A DNA stretch of 64,000 nt from a candidate division Zixibacteria bacterium SM23_81 (GCA_001304015.1 LJUY01000010.1:31507-95506); one strand, 5' to 3'. Positions 7,770-17,356 are shown, counted from the first letter of the stretch. A program made the numbers and translations. The notes: a model not told the origin generated them from the letters alone.

Positions 7770-9281
7770 TTATTTCTCAGTGGCCTTTATTCGATCCTCC
7801 TGGGTCATCTCGGCCAAACCCTGAACCTCTTTGACGTCCAACCCGATCCCTGTAGCCACGCGACGACCGTAGTCCTCATCGGCTTTGCCAAACAGCGCTG
7901 TCTGGCGCAGCTGAATGTACTTCTGGGCATTGCCCAGGTGACCCACGATGTTGCCGATCAGGTGGTCGCGATCCTCATCGGTCATCACCTTCCGATAGAG
8001 ATCTCCGGCCTGTACGAAATCGTCATCGGTCAGGGCCTCTGGATGGCGAGCAGCCATTCCTGAGACCTCGAATGGCGGTTCGGCCACGTTGGGGTCTGGC
8101 ACAGGACCACCGAAGCTATTGGGATTGTAATTCGGGCCACCTCCGCTGTTGCCATCAACGCGCATGAAACCATCTCGCTGGTAATTGTTCATGGCTGAGG
8201 CCTTGGGTGCGTTGATGGGCAACAGATGATAGTTGGGTCCCAGGCGATACCGGTGAGCATCGTGGTAGGCGAAGATGCGCCCCTGAAGCATCTTGTCCGG
8301 CGATGCAGCCATGCCGGGGACGAAGTTGCCCGGAGAGAAAGCAGCCTGTTCCACCTCGGCGAAGTAGTTTTCCGGATTGCGGTTTAAGACCATGCGTCCC
8401 AATGGCATCACAGGAAAATCGCCGTGGGGCAAAACCTTGGTGACATCGAACGGGTTGAAGCGATATGTCTTGGCCTGTTCGGGTGTCATGATCTGTACCT
8501 GCACATTCCAAGCGGGGCCATCGCCTCGCTCGATGGCATCGAACAGATCCCCGGTGGCATGGTCGGGATCCTTGCCGGCCATGAGTTCTGCTTCCTGGTT
8601 GGTAAAGTTCTGGATGCCCTGGGCTGTCTTGAAATGAAACTTCACCCAGACATACTCTTCTTTGTCGTTGTACCACATCAGGGCATGCCCGCTATAGCCG
8701 TTCATGTGGCGGTAGCTCTTGGGTGTGCCCCGATCGGAGAAGAGAATGGTGACCTGGTGTATGGACTCCGGGGTCAGGGAGAGGAAATCCCAGAACATGT
8801 CAGGATCTTTCGCGTTTGTGCGGGGATTCCGCTTCTGGGTGTGGATGAAGTCGGGGAACTTAATCGGGTCCCGAATGAAGAAGACCGGCGTGTTGTTACC
8901 CACCATATCCCAGTTGCCCTCCTCGGTGTAGAACTTCACCGCGAATCCCCGGGGATCGCGCGCCGAGTCGGCCGAACCCTTTTCGCCACCGACGGTGGAG
9001 AATCGAGCGAAGACCTCAGTTCGCTTGCCCACCTTTGACAGAAATTTGGCCTTGGTGTACTTGGTCAAGTCGTGAGTGACCTCGAAATACCCGTGAGCAC
9101 CCGCTCCCTTGGCGTGCACCACGCGCTCCGGGATGCGCTCCCGGTTGAAGTGAGCCAGTTTTTCGAAGAAATGGATGTTCTGGATCAAAACAGGTCCAGG
9201 GGAACCAGCGGTCATGAGTTTCTGGTCGTTATCCACCGGTTGACCGAAGTTTCTGGTGAGGGTCTTTTTCCCCTTTGCCAT
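7770..9281 (-). CDS. katA: Monofunctional haem catalase
   Basis: About 503 residues, a small-subunit (clade 3 type) catalase. The distal His56 is in [12 protein letters not shown], the catalytic Asn is in [11 protein letters not shown], and the proximal haem ligand Tyr339 is in [14 protein letters not shown]. The NADPH-region and C-terminal helices are present and there is no large-subunit flavodoxin-like tail. The start is set at the ATG at 9281: the upstream in-frame GTG at 9290 lies inside the GGAGGTG ribosome site, which is correctly spaced for 9281. It dismutates hydrogen peroxide in the cytoplasm. It follows the rubrerythrin gene by 114 bases and is probably in the PerR-controlled set that begins with the regulator at 11.8 kb. 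Confidence 0.96.
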   Translation of the reverse strand: MAKGKKTLTRNFGQPVDNDQKLMTAGSPGPVLIQNIHFFEKLAHFNRERIPERVVHAKGAGAHGYFEVTHDLTKYTKAKFLSKVGKRTEVFARFSTVGGEKGSADSARDPRGFAVKFYTEEGNWDMVGNNTPVFFIRDPIKFPDFIHTQKRNPRTNAKDPDMFWDFLSLTPESIHQVTILFSDRGTPKSYRHMNGYSGHALMWYNDKEEYVWVKFHFKTAQGIQNFTNQEAELMAGKDPDHATGDLFDAIERGDGPAWNVQVQIMTPEQAKTYRFNPFDVTKVLPHGDFPVMPLGRMVLNRNPENYFAEVEQAAFSPGNFVPGMAASPDKMLQGRIFAYHDAHRYRLGPNYHLLPINAPKASAMNNYQRDGFMRVDGNSGGGPNYNPNSFGGPVPDPNVAEPPFEVSGMAARHPEALTDDDFVQAGDLYRKVMTDEDRDHLIGNIVGHLGNAQKYIQLRQTALFGKADEDYGRRVATGIGLDVKEVQGLAEMTQEDRIKATEK

Positions 9282-9395
9282 CTGAAACACCTCCCTCTAC
9301 TTAGAACTAGAATGGAGACCTTTGGCCAGGCGCCATTTTAGCTATTTGTTCCCCGATCCCAATGAATTTCTCTTCATTCACAAGAGAGTTTTCCC

Positions 9396-9968
9396 CTACC
9401 AGTTCTCACACAGCAGCTCGAAGTGAGCCTGAGGATGGGCACAGGCTGGACACAGCTCCGGGGCCTCTGAGTCCTCATGTAGATAGCCACAGTTGAGGCA
9501 GCGCCAGACAACCGGCTTGTCCTTCTTGAACACCGTCTCCTGTTCCACGTTGGCCAACAGTCCCAGGTAGCGTTTCTCGTGCTGTTTTTCCGCCACGGCT
9601 ATGGCCCGGAATATGGCGGCTATTTCGTCGAAACCCTCCTCCTCCGCCACTTTTGCGAAGCCGGGATACATATCCGTCCACTCGTAGTTTTCCCCGGCTG
9701 CGGCCTCCTTCAGATTCTCCGCGGTGGTGCCGATGACACCTGCCGGAAAGGAGGCCTGAATTTCAGCCGTTCCGCCCTGAAGCTGCTTGAAGAGCCTCTT
9801 AGCATGCTCTCGCTCCTGATTGGACGTCTCCTCGAAGATGTCGGCGATCTGCCGATATCCCTCCTTTCTAGCTTGGCTAGAGAAATAGCTATAACGGTTC
9901 CTGGCCTGTGACTCGCCGGCAAAGGCGGTCAACAGGTTTTTCTCGGTTTTGGATCCCTTCAGAGCCAT
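9396..9968 (-). CDS. rbr: Rubrerythrin
   Basis: 190 residues: an N-terminal ferritin-like diiron domain ([16 protein letters not shown], then [11 protein letters not shown], and [26 protein letters not shown]) and a C-terminal rubredoxin-like domain with [10 protein letters not shown] and [12 protein letters not shown]. This is the standard arrangement for an NAD(P)H peroxidase acting through electron-transfer partners in anaerobes. The start is chosen at 9968, where GGAGGAG lies just upstream; a longer in-frame extension to 10007 has no ribosome site and would overlap the permease gene. The gene begins one base after the permease stop, so the two are co-translated. Confidence 0.95.
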   Translation of the reverse strand: MALKGSKTEKNLLTAFAGESQARNRYSYFSSQARKEGYRQIADIFEETSNQEREHAKRLFKQLQGGTAEIQASFPAGVIGTTAENLKEAAAGENYEWTDMYPGFAKVAEEEGFDEIAAIFRAIAVAEKQHEKRYLGLLANVEQETVFKKDKPVVWRCLNCGYLHEDSEAPELCPACAHPQAHFELLCENW

Positions 9969-9969
9969 G

Positions 9970-11271
9970 TTACTCCTCCTTTTTTGAGGTGCTTTGTTGT
10001 TCTTCATCTACTTTCTCGACCCTATAGCCGATGTTCTCAACACCTCTCCGAAGCGCGGGGATGTCGAGATTCTTCCCTTCGACACGGGCTTTACCTTCCT
10101 TAAGGTCCACCACCACAGATTGAACGCCGGGCCCCTTGCTGAGCACACGATGCACGCTTTGCACGCAGTGGTGGCAAGTCATTCCCGAAATCGAAAGAGT
10201 CACCATGGGACCCTCCCTGCTAGATGACGTGATCTGCGCCGGCCCGCGAACGGAGAACCAGATGGCAGGCCCCAACACGGCAAGCAAGATGAAAGCGCAG
10301 ATAGTTTTGACGAAAGCCGGTATCATCCCAGGCATGCTGGGCGCAGCCGAACCACCTCGGGCGGTGAATATGTAATCCAGAAACAGGCCCGCCGCCAAAG
10401 CAGTGATGGCGACGGTGGTTAAATAGATAACGGCGGTCCTGCGGCCCATAATCTTCCAGGTAGTGGTGATGGCGGCGGCATTTGTGGCTGGCCCGGTCAT
10501 GAGGAACACCAAGGCGGCGCCGGGGGACACACCCTTGGCGATGAGAGCCGCTGCCACTGGCACCGAGGCCGTTGCGCACACGTAAACGGGTATGCCCAAG
10601 AGCATCATGACCAGCATAGCCCCTATGCCAGCCCCAAGCACCCCAGAAAGGTAGTCATCAGGGATGATGGCGGATATGAAACCCGCTATGACCAGTCCGA
10701 TCAACAAAGCCTTGCCGATGTCCCGAGGGAGTGTCACAAAGCCATAACGAAGAAGCCGAATCACTCTGCCGCTCCGGTTCACATTCGTGCAGCATTCGTC
10801 CTCACAGCTGGGCACACCGTTCCCCCCTTTCTCAGCCTCAGCCGGCTGAAAAAGGGTCACCAAGGAACCGCCCACGAGCCCTGTGAAAAAGGCAGCCAGG
10901 GGCCGGAAAACGGCGAAGACGGGCCCGAGCAGACTGAAGGTTACCATAATGCTGTCCACGCCCGTCTGGGGGGCCGAGAGAAGAAATGACGTTGTCGCAC
11001 CCCGTGAGGCCCGATGTCTGTGCAGAGATGCCGCCACTGGTATCACACTGCAGGAACAGAGGGGCAAAGGTATGCCGAAGATGGTGGCCTTCACCACCGG
11101 CCATATGCCCCGCCCCCCCAGATGTCGTTCCACCATCTCTGCCGAGAGGAGCACCGAAAGTGTTCCCGCGAAGAGAAAGCCAAACAACAGATATGGAGCC
11201 ATCTCGCTGAGCACAAACCAGAATTCTGTGGCAACATTTATCAAAAGTTCTAACATGTCACGTTCCGTCAC
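9970..11271 (-). CDS. Metal efflux permease (SO_0444/ArsP-like) with C-terminal HMA domain
   Basis: 433 residues. The first ~350 residues are a two-half permease of the DUF318/SO_0444 family with about eight membrane helices; each half has a conserved polar motif ([18 protein letters not shown] and [18 protein letters not shown]), and a cysteine-rich cytoplasmic loop (CEDECC) lies between them. Residues ~365-425 form a heavy-metal-associated domain with [15 protein letters not shown]. Related proteins export copper, zinc or organo-arsenicals; the HMA domain and cysteines favour a soft metal such as Cu(I). The start is GTG at 11271 or ATG at 11256; neither has a strong ribosome site. It lies between perR and rubrerythrin, tying metal export to peroxide stress. 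Confidence 0.8.
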   Translation of the reverse strand: MTERDMLELLINVATEFWFVLSEMAPYLLFGFLFAGTLSVLLSAEMVERHLGGRGIWPVVKATIFGIPLPLCSCSVIPVAASLHRHRASRGATTSFLLSAPQTGVDSIMVTFSLLGPVFAVFRPLAAFFTGLVGGSLVTLFQPAEAEKGGNGVPSCEDECCTNVNRSGRVIRLLRYGFVTLPRDIGKALLIGLVIAGFISAIIPDDYLSGVLGAGIGAMLVMMLLGIPVYVCATASVPVAAALIAKGVSPGAALVFLMTGPATNAAAITTTWKIMGRRTAVIYLTTVAITALAAGLFLDYIFTARGGSAAPSMPGMIPAFVKTICAFILLAVLGPAIWFSVRGPAQITSSSREGPMVTLSISGMTCHHCVQSVHRVLSKGPGVQSVVVDLKEGKARVEGKNLDIPALRRGVENIGYRVEKVDEEQQSTSKKEE

Positions 11272-11371
11272 AAACTCTATTGAAAGCCGGGATTCAATTA
11301 AGCTCTGAATGGAAGCACAGATTGCAGTTGAAAATACTTACCTCGCCGGCAAATGAAACTCTTCAGAGGCA

Positions 11372-11788
11372 TCACGCGGCTTCGTCTCCACCCTCCTCAT
11401 CCTGACACCGGGGACAGACGCCGATGAATTCCAGACAGTGACCGACAATCTTATATCCAGTCTGCGCGCTGAGGATCTCTTCAGATAGATTCAGAGGGTC
11501 CAAAGGCAGATCATCCACACGATCACAACGCAGACAACGGATATGATAATGCTCATCCCTGCAATCGTCGAACCGCATCTGAGCGCCGCCCAATTGTACT
11601 TTTCTGATCACTCCAGATGAAGTGAGTATTTCCAGATTGCGGTACACGGTGCCCAGACTGATGTGTGGCACCTTCCGCCGAACCATCTCGTAAACCTCAT
11701 CGGCAGTGGGATGGCAATGGAGGTCATTCAATGCTTCCAGAATGGCCTTTCTCTGGCGGGACATCCGTAACTTCTTGTTCGAAAGCAA
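11372..11788 (-). CDS. perR: Fur/PerR-family metalloregulator
   Basis: 139 residues if started at TTG 11788. Winged-helix domain RMSRQRKAILEALN...TADEVYEMVRRKV...SLGTVYRNLEIL, then the metal domain with HYHIRCLRCDRVDDL and a second pair VCPRCQDEE (structural zinc Cys4). The first pair is CxxC after HIR, as in PerR/Fur proteins. The TTG start is preferred because GGAGG stands five bases before it and because the 7-1-7 box and -10 element occupy the bases just upstream of the alternative ATG at 11800; a still longer frame would begin inside the -35 box. Neighbours (rubrerythrin, catalase, desulfoferrodoxin) suggest a PerR-like peroxide sensor rather than classical Fur. Confidence 0.85.
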   Translation of the reverse strand: MLSNKKLRMSRQRKAILEALNDLHCHPTADEVYEMVRRKVPHISLGTVYRNLEILTSSGVIRKVQLGGAQMRFDDCRDEHYHIRCLRCDRVDDLPLDPLNLSEEILSAQTGYKIVGHCLEFIGVCPRCQDEEGGDEAA

Positions 11789-11805
11789 GTTATCCTCCAT
11801 TCTCA

Positions 11806-11820
11806 GAATAGTAATTATTC
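11806..11820. promoter_or_regulatory. Fur/PerR-type box (autoregulatory)
   Basis: On the minus strand GAATAAT-T-ACTATTC is a 7-1-7 inverted repeat with six of seven pairs matching, the geometry of Fur-family boxes. It lies three bases after the -10 box and over the expected transcript start, so binding would repress the regulator's own promoter. Confidence 0.65.
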
Positions 11821-11822
11821 CT

Positions 11823-11851
11823 AATATACCTCCCGCTCTCTCATTTGTCAA
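11823..11851 (-). promoter_or_regulatory. Promoter of the perR gene
   Basis: TTGACA (11846-11851) and TATATT (11823-11828) are separated by exactly 17 bases on the minus strand, immediately upstream of the regulator gene. Confidence 0.82.
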
Positions 11852-12034
11852 GTCTTTTTTTTAAAATTTTTTCATTCCGCTGATGAATGAAATGTTTTGG
11901 GAGGATTTAGGGAAGGCATTTCATGGAGGTTCTGATTCACCTGAGATGGGTTCAAAACCCTTGCAACGACTCCAGGAGCGAATTTTTCCCGCCGATATTC
12001 GCTTGGCTTCTCTTTATCTCGACTACCTATTTAT

Positions 12035-12883
12035 CTATGGGGAACCTTCTTTTCTATCTGTACTGTTTGTACTGGGAAATTCATCTAATGTCGAATGCCT
12101 GTCTTTATAGAAGATTAAATGGCGTAGCTCCTTTTCAGCCCTTTCAATATTCCTGCGATAATGCTCCAACTGTGCTTTGAATGAAGACAGAGGAAAGGCT
12201 GCTTTATAACCGGCCGTCATTTGATTGTACCAATCCCTGAGGATTTCCATGTCGGCTTCCCCATAGCACGGCGCGTTGGAGAGAATGGCTTCCAGTGGCA
12301 ATTTGGGGGGCATCGGTGCAAAACCACCTTGTGAGTATCCAAATACCATGGTCATCAAGGGAAATACGCCATTGGGCAGCGACAATTTCTCTTTCAGATA
12401 TTGGGCATCGAAATAACCACTCTTCCCAGTTTCTGAAAGCATCACCGATGAGACTTTTAAAGCTTCTGCGGCGATGTTCATATTCATGGCGGCGAGAGAG
12501 GCGTTAATTACCGCTGTCGTGTATTCTACCAACGGAGAGTAAGGAAAGGTAGTGATAATCTGTTTTGTCCGGTTTATGTCGCCCAGTACGATCACAGCCC
12601 GGTTGCCTTTGAAGGGAATTTGTTGGCCAAAATGCTGCTTCCAAGAACTATTGGTGAAGGCTATAAAATGCCAGGTCTGTAAATTCACCGTCGATGGAGC
12701 TAAACGACCGGCTTCGAGTATTGCTCCAAAAACGTCATGGGGGATATCCTGATCTGAAAATCTCCTTATGCTGCGCCTATGGAGGATCATCTGCAATGGT
12801 TCATTCTCGCTCAAAGACTCAGGTATGTGAGGTTTTGCTCGAAGAATTTTGATGAGATTTTTAAAAAAATCGAGGGGATTCAT
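12035..12883 (-). CDS. Nitroreductase-family protein
   Basis: 282 residues with the FMN-binding nitroreductase fold: MILHRRSIRRFSDQDIP (phosphate/ribityl contact RRSxRxF) at ~residue 32, EAGRLAPSTVNLQTWHFIAF, and later ASLAAMNMNIAAEALKVSS and VFGYSQGG. The N-terminal ~30 and C-terminal ~60 residues are extensions beyond the ~200-residue core; the tail is rich in charged residues. Such enzymes reduce nitro groups, quinones or flavin-type substrates with NAD(P)H. The substrate cannot be read from sequence. It starts 20 bases after a radical-SAM gene and the two form a pair, which suggests joint action on one molecule. Confidence 0.85.
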   Translation of the reverse strand: MNPLDFFKNLIKILRAKPHIPESLSENEPLQMILHRRSIRRFSDQDIPHDVFGAILEAGRLAPSTVNLQTWHFIAFTNSSWKQHFGQQIPFKGNRAVIVLGDINRTKQIITTFPYSPLVEYTTAVINASLAAMNMNIAAEALKVSSVMLSETGKSGYFDAQYLKEKLSLPNGVFPLMTMVFGYSQGGFAPMPPKLPLEAILSNAPCYGEADMEILRDWYNQMTAGYKAAFPLSSFKAQLEHYRRNIERAEKELRHLIFYKDRHSTLDEFPSTNSTDRKEGSP

Positions 12884-12903
12884 CTGTTGCTCGCAGTCAC
12901 GTT

Positions 12904-14184
12904 TTATTTTTCATCCGACGTAGGATGAGATCCTGCTTCTAGCTCGGCTCTCGGGCTGTTCTTACCCTCCTGGAAGGCCACATTGACAAAACCGCCCAAC
13001 TTGCGATACTCATCCAGACGACACGAATTTACCAAATGCCCTTCATAGACGGTCATATCAGGACAACTATCGCACATGTCGGCCTGACCGTCCGGCAGCA
13101 CATCTGGAGCCTGGATGATGGCCACACTCTGCAAATATACTCTTCGAAAAACATGAAGTGGATTATGCAAAGCGCTTCTCAGAAATTTTCCAAATGCTTT
13201 TCGTATGCTTTTGTCGAAGAAAGCCGTGAGGAAGACAGCCTTGCTCGTTTTGGACAAATTTGGATATGCCACATAGGTGCCCCATAAAAGGTGATGAAAG
13301 GTCTGAGTCAACTCCATGGTTTTCTTCCCCACAGATCCATAAACCTCATTTTTAGAGGCCAGAAGAGCGGCAATAAACCACTTATAGGCATCATGCGAAC
13401 CTGTCCCCCCGAGGTAACCAGAGGGTTCGTATTCCTCAAGCTCGTTTTTGATAATGGTGTAGATATCGGTAGACATGATGTCGATCTCTGAGAGCTTATC
13501 CGTGGTATATGAAAGTTTGTCTTGTACACGAATCGTCTTATCTCCAACGACGTAATCTATCTTATCGCTTATGGGCACTCCCCGATAGGTGATAAATATG
13601 ATGCCGTTTACGATGTCGATGTTTTCTATGGCCCACCGGAGTACCTCTGGTATATGCCTGAAATTGGAATAATAGATGGTGGAGTTGAAGCTGCAATATA
13701 CGTCCTTTTCTTCGCTGACCATCTCGGCGTAGTATTGTCGAAGCTCGTTTAATTCCGCCTCATTTTTCCCTTTCCACTTAGGCCTATCCTGAAGACAATC
13801 TATGTGTATGGTAAGCCCTGCTAATCCAGCTTTTTTCAGCTCTCTCAGTTTTTCTCTGCTGAGAGTGAGGGCATTTGTCAGAACAACGGGTTTCATGCCA
13901 TTTTCGGCAGTAAATTCAACGACTTTCTCAATTTCCGGATAAATTAATGGCTCTCCTCCTGCAATGGAGATGTTATCGCAATTTCGCCATCTCTTGAAAA
14001 AGCGTATCTCCTCCTTTATCTCATCCAATGTTTTATGACCCGTCAGTCTTTGGCGATAACATCCCTTGCAATGCATATCGCAGATGTCAGTTACTTCGAG
14101 CCAGCCTATGGGATTATCGTTTTTGGACCACGGCAATCTGTAATAGTTTTTCTTAGGTGGGTAGATGCTCTCAAAATCCTTCAC
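12904..14184 (-). CDS. Radical SAM protein
   Basis: 426 residues. The radical SAM cluster motif CDMHCKGC (Cys35, Cys39, Cys42) is followed by the glycine-rich SAM motif ISIAGGEPLIYPEIE and the partial TIM-barrel pattern (VVLTNALTL, LTIHIDCLQDR). Towards the C-terminus CDSCPDMTVYEGHLVNSC supplies four more cysteines that could bind an auxiliary cluster, though the canonical SPASM spacing is not obvious. A helical section at ~300-360 is unusual in length. Upstream 213 bases carry no recognisable promoter. The neighbour is a nitroreductase-family gene. Possible jobs include peptide or lipid modification; the substrate is unknown. Confidence 0.85.
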   Translation of the reverse strand: MKDFESIYPPKKNYYRLPWSKNDNPIGWLEVTDICDMHCKGCYRQRLTGHKTLDEIKEEIRFFKRWRNCDNISIAGGEPLIYPEIEKVVEFTAENGMKPVVLTNALTLSREKLRELKKAGLAGLTIHIDCLQDRPKWKGKNEAELNELRQYYAEMVSEEKDVYCSFNSTIYYSNFRHIPEVLRWAIENIDIVNGIIFITYRGVPISDKIDYVVGDKTIRVQDKLSYTTDKLSEIDIMSTDIYTIIKNELEEYEPSGYLGGTGSHDAYKWFIAALLASKNEVYGSVGKKTMELTQTFHHLLWGTYVAYPNLSKTSKAVFLTAFFDKSIRKAFGKFLRSALHNPLHVFRRVYLQSVAIIQAPDVLPDGQADMCDSCPDMTVYEGHLVNSCRLDEYRKLGGFVNVAFQEGKNSPRAELEAGSHPTSDEK

Positions 14185-14397
14185 GTCTCTTCCCCATCAG
14201 TCGCAGAATCAAAGTACAAGGATTAATTCACAGCTCCAGTGATGAAGCAGTCGAGGCTGTTATCATGAAACAGATGAAGCGCCATCGCTCCCCCATGACT
14301 TTCCTCTGCAGCCCTTAGCTGCACAAGTCCAGGCGAGCTCTCCAAGGATATTGCATACCCATGATGCTGCCAAGCGCCTCATGCACTCTCTGTATCG

Positions 14398-15354
14398 TCA
14401 TCCACCAGGTGGCAAGCTTTTCAGATACTTGAGATAGTCGCTGTCGGTCGTCAAGATCAGCCAGGTGTTCTCATCAAGGGTGTTCTTGTAGATCTCTAAG
14501 GTTTTGACAAATGAATAAAACTCCGGGTCTTTCTTGAACGCATCCGCGTATATTTTGGTGGCCTCGGCGTCGGCCTGGCCCTTTATTTCCTGGGACTGGC
14601 GGTAGGCCTGGGACAGGATCGTCTTCAGCTGAATTTCCTTGTCTCCCAAGATCTTCGATTTTTCCCCCTCTCCCTGGGATCGGTACTGAGCCGCCATCTG
14701 CAGTCGTTCGGCGATCATCCTCTCGAATACCCTCTCCCGCACGGTCTCCACGTAGTTGATGCGCTTGATCCGCACATCTACAAGCTCAATTCCCAGAGCT
14801 AAAGTTTTCTCCGCGGCATCTTCCAAGATAGCCCGGGTTATCTTCTCTCGACCCACCTCTATCTCCTCCACCTCTTTCTGCACCCGCACCTCCGCGCCCC
14901 CCGAACTCACCTGAGTGGTGTATATGGGCCGATTAGAATTTCTCACCACCTCGATAAGTGCATTGTCGGCTATTCGGTTTCTCACAGCCCCCTCGATGAT
15001 ATTGTCCAGCTTTGCCTGGGCAATGCTCTCATTGCCCTCTACCGATTCCAAGAATTTTAAGGGGCTGATGATCCGCCACCGAGCGCAGGTGTCTACCCAA
15101 ATGTACTTCTTATCCAGGGTGGGAATACGAGTAGGGCGACCATCCCATTGAAGAAGCCTCTTGTCAAAAAGGATCACCCGCTGTATGAATGGCCATTTGA
15201 CCTTTAGCCCGGGTTCCTTCACTTCCCTGATGGGTTTGCCAAATTGCGTGATGATGGCCTGCTTGGTTTGATCAACGATAAAAAAGGCACTATTGATAAT
15301 GATCAATCCGAAGATCACAACGACGATGAGCAATATTACTTTGTTCGGTCTCAT
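14398..15354 (-). CDS. hflC: HflC, membrane protease modulator (SPFH protein)
   Basis: 318 residues. One N-terminal membrane helix (VILLIVVVIFGLIIINSAFFIV) precedes a periplasmic SPFH/band-7 domain (VDQTKQAIITQFGKPIREVKEPGL) and a long helical C-terminal half (AERLQMAAQYRSQGEGEKSKILGDKE...). HflC pairs with HflK in a large cage around the FtsH protease and limits its attack on membrane proteins. The length is that of E. coli HflC. Its ATG overlaps the hflK stop by four bases, so the two are co-translated as in other bacteria. Confidence 0.93.
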   Translation of the reverse strand: MRPNKVILLIVVVIFGLIIINSAFFIVDQTKQAIITQFGKPIREVKEPGLKVKWPFIQRVILFDKRLLQWDGRPTRIPTLDKKYIWVDTCARWRIISPLKFLESVEGNESIAQAKLDNIIEGAVRNRIADNALIEVVRNSNRPIYTTQVSSGGAEVRVQKEVEEIEVGREKITRAILEDAAEKTLALGIELVDVRIKRINYVETVRERVFERMIAERLQMAAQYRSQGEGEKSKILGDKEIQLKTILSQAYRQSQEIKGQADAEATKIYADAFKKDPEFYSFVKTLEIYKNTLDENTWLILTTDSDYLKYLKSLPPGG

Positions 15355-16298
15355 TTGGCACCTCCAGCCTGAGGAGTAATTCCCAGGAGGGGCATCAAGC
15401 CCTTCACCCCATCGTCGATGATATATTTCTTCTCCAGTCTAGGAATCACCTCTTGAATGGTTTCCAGGTATAACCTCCTCTTGGTCACATCCTTAGCATT
15501 TCTGTATTCCCTCCACAGGGCCATGAACTTTTGGGCGTCACCTCTGGCCGTGTTGACCCTCTCCACCGCATACCCCTCCGCCTCTTTGATCATCTTCTCC
15601 GCCTCCCCCGAGGCCCGAGGCACCACCTCGTTATACTCCCTTCTGGCTTCCTGAATGAGCTTGTCCTTGTCCTGCATGGCTGAGTTGACCTCGTCAAAGG
15701 CCGGCTTGACCTTGTCCGGAGGATTCACGTCCTGCAGGGCCACCAGGATGATCTGGATTCCCAACTCATACGCGTCCAGAACCGCTTGGAGCCGCTCCCT
15801 CACCTCCTCGGCGATGTCCATTTTGCCAAAGGTCAACACCTCGTCCACGCTGCCATCTCCCACGCTGAGCCTCATGGCCACCTCGGCGATGTCCCGAATG
15901 GTCTCCTCCGCTTCCCTGACGTTGAAGAGGTAAGCCTTGGGATCCTCAATTTTATATTGCACGATCCATTCGACGACCCCCACGTTCAGATCGCCTGTTA
16001 ACATCAGGGATTCATCTGCATAGCCGGTCTTCCTGATCTGGGTTAGCACTCCGGGCTTGACGGTCCTGAAACCGAACTCCTGGGTGAAATTTCTCTTCAC
16101 TTTGGGTTTCTTCAACGTCTCGATGCCAAAGGGCCATTTGAGATGCAGCCCTGGCTGGGTGGTACGGCTATAACGCCCAAAACGGCGAATGATTCCCACT
16201 TCGTCGGCACCAACTTTGTAAAAGGTGGTCACCAAAAAGATCAACCCCACCACGATGATGACAACGAATCCTATCGTCCTCTTGCTGATGGCGGGCAT
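15351..16298 (-). CDS. hflK: HflK, membrane protease modulator (SPFH protein)
   Basis: 315 residues from ATG 16298, chosen because GGAGGAG lies upstream; a 17-residue upstream extension has no such site. One N-terminal membrane helix, then the SPFH domain (YKVGADEVGIIRRFGRYSRTTQPGLHLKWPFG) and the coiled region with GEAEKMIKEAEGYAVERVNTARGDAQKF. It is shorter than E. coli HflK because the Gly-rich N-terminal arm is missing. A long leader of about 240 bases separates it from a good promoter at 16541-16568. It partners HflC encoded immediately downstream. Confidence 0.92.
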   Translation of the reverse strand: MPAISKRTIGFVVIIVVGLIFLVTTFYKVGADEVGIIRRFGRYSRTTQPGLHLKWPFGIETLKKPKVKRNFTQEFGFRTVKPGVLTQIRKTGYADESLMLTGDLNVGVVEWIVQYKIEDPKAYLFNVREAEETIRDIAEVAMRLSVGDGSVDEVLTFGKMDIAEEVRERLQAVLDAYELGIQIILVALQDVNPPDKVKPAFDEVNSAMQDKDKLIQEARREYNEVVPRASGEAEKMIKEAEGYAVERVNTARGDAQKFMALWREYRNAKDVTKRRLYLETIQEVIPRLEKKYIIDDGVKGLMPLLGITPQAGGAK

Positions 16299-16540
16299 GT
16301 GGAACTCCTCCCCACCGAGCACGACACTGTTCCTTCCTCTAGAATCCATGATTTTACCCTCCGTGGCTTCTTGTAAGTGCTTCTACTAAATTGCTTTACT
16401 CTAGGAAATGCCGAATTTCCTTTGAAAACTCATGGGATCTCACCAGACTTTCAGCGCTCACCTCCTCAGCTGTCTCATCAAGAGACAGAAAGTGCCTCCC
16501 GTTATCGCTAAAAGGAGAAACCAAAAGTTTCCACTTTAGC

Positions 16541-16568
16541 ATAATAGGGGGTCAAAAACAAAAGTCAA
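16541..16568 (-). promoter_or_regulatory. Probable promoter of hflKC
   Basis: TTGACT (16563-16568), 16 bases, TATTAT (16541-16546) on the minus strand. The stretch 16299-16540 between it and hflK holds no gene; it is a ~240-base 5' leader. Confidence 0.6.
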
Positions 16569-16668
16569 GATAAATGTTGTCAAGCACCTTCTCCTGATCA
16601 TTTAGATGCTTGCCCATGTCAACATCACAAAAGCCTTTTCAATAAACATCAACGCAACAGACCGCCTT

Positions 16669-16703
16669 GAAAAAAAATAGGCAGAGCCATGAAGACTCTG
16701 CCC
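16669..16703 (-). terminator. Intrinsic terminator of the flavoprotein gene
   Basis: Minus-strand GGCAGAG / CTCTGCC 7-bp stem with 9-base loop, followed by TA and then a run of seven T. It stands 24 bases past the stop codon at 16727. Confidence 0.88.
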
Positions 16704-16726
16704 AAAATCGACCTTAATCTCGGCCA

Positions 16727-17296
16727 TCAGCAAGCACCCACGATATCCTTGGCCATTTGCCTGGCCACTTCTATGGCTTTGTCTTTGAGGGCATCTGGTG
16801 TCGAGGAGAAGGGGATAATATATTTGCCGACGAGATCACATCGCACGTAATCGCCGATCCTCTCAAAAGCTACTTGGATGAGGTCGGCATTATTCTCGAT
16901 GGGCCCGTCACAGGTGACCAGGAGCGCCAGCCGTTTGCCAGCTATCAGCGACTGGTAATCCGGACCACCGTATCCTGTTACTAAGCAAAAATGCCGATCG
17001 ATAAATGCCTTCATCTGTGAGGTAAAACCCCAGGAGTAAAGCGGTGATGCATATATCAGTATATCAGAGTCCAGCATGCGCTCAAACAGCGCATTCGCCT
17101 CGTCATCTTGAACGCATCCCGGCTGATCGGTTATTTTCTTACAGGCACCACATCCCAGGCATCCCCTCACCTGGAAGTCCGCGATGTCGATTCGGTCAAC
17201 CTTATGCCCCTGGGCAAGGAGCTTCTCGAGAAGACCAAGCACTTTTGCCGTATTTCCATTTTTCCTTGGGCTTCCCAGGATGGTCGTCACTTTCAT
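16727..17296 (-). CDS. Iron-sulfur flavoprotein (NADPH-dependent FMN reductase fold)
   Basis: 189 residues. The N-terminal ILGSPRKNGNTAKVL is the FMN-phosphate loop of the flavodoxin-like FMN reductase family. Cys46, Cys49, Cys52 and Cys61 (GCLGCGACKKITDQPGC) match the compact cysteine cluster of archaeal and clostridial iron-sulfur flavoproteins. YASPLYSWGFTSQMKAFIDR is the isoalloxazine-side segment. It would shuttle electrons between ferredoxin-like donors and an acceptor, possibly O2 or peroxide. It has its own strong promoter (17357-17385), GGAGG ribosome site and terminator, so it is a monocistronic unit. Confidence 0.86.
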   Translation of the reverse strand: MKVTTILGSPRKNGNTAKVLGLLEKLLAQGHKVDRIDIADFQVRGCLGCGACKKITDQPGCVQDDEANALFERMLDSDILIYASPLYSWGFTSQMKAFIDRHFCLVTGYGGPDYQSLIAGKRLALLVTCDGPIENNADLIQVAFERIGDYVRCDLVGKYIIPFSSTPDALKDKAIEVARQMAKDIVGAC

Positions 17297-17356
17297 AGGT
17301 ATTCCTCCTTGTTTATCAATTGTATCATTAGCAAATCCTTTTCGTCAGTGCAGAAA

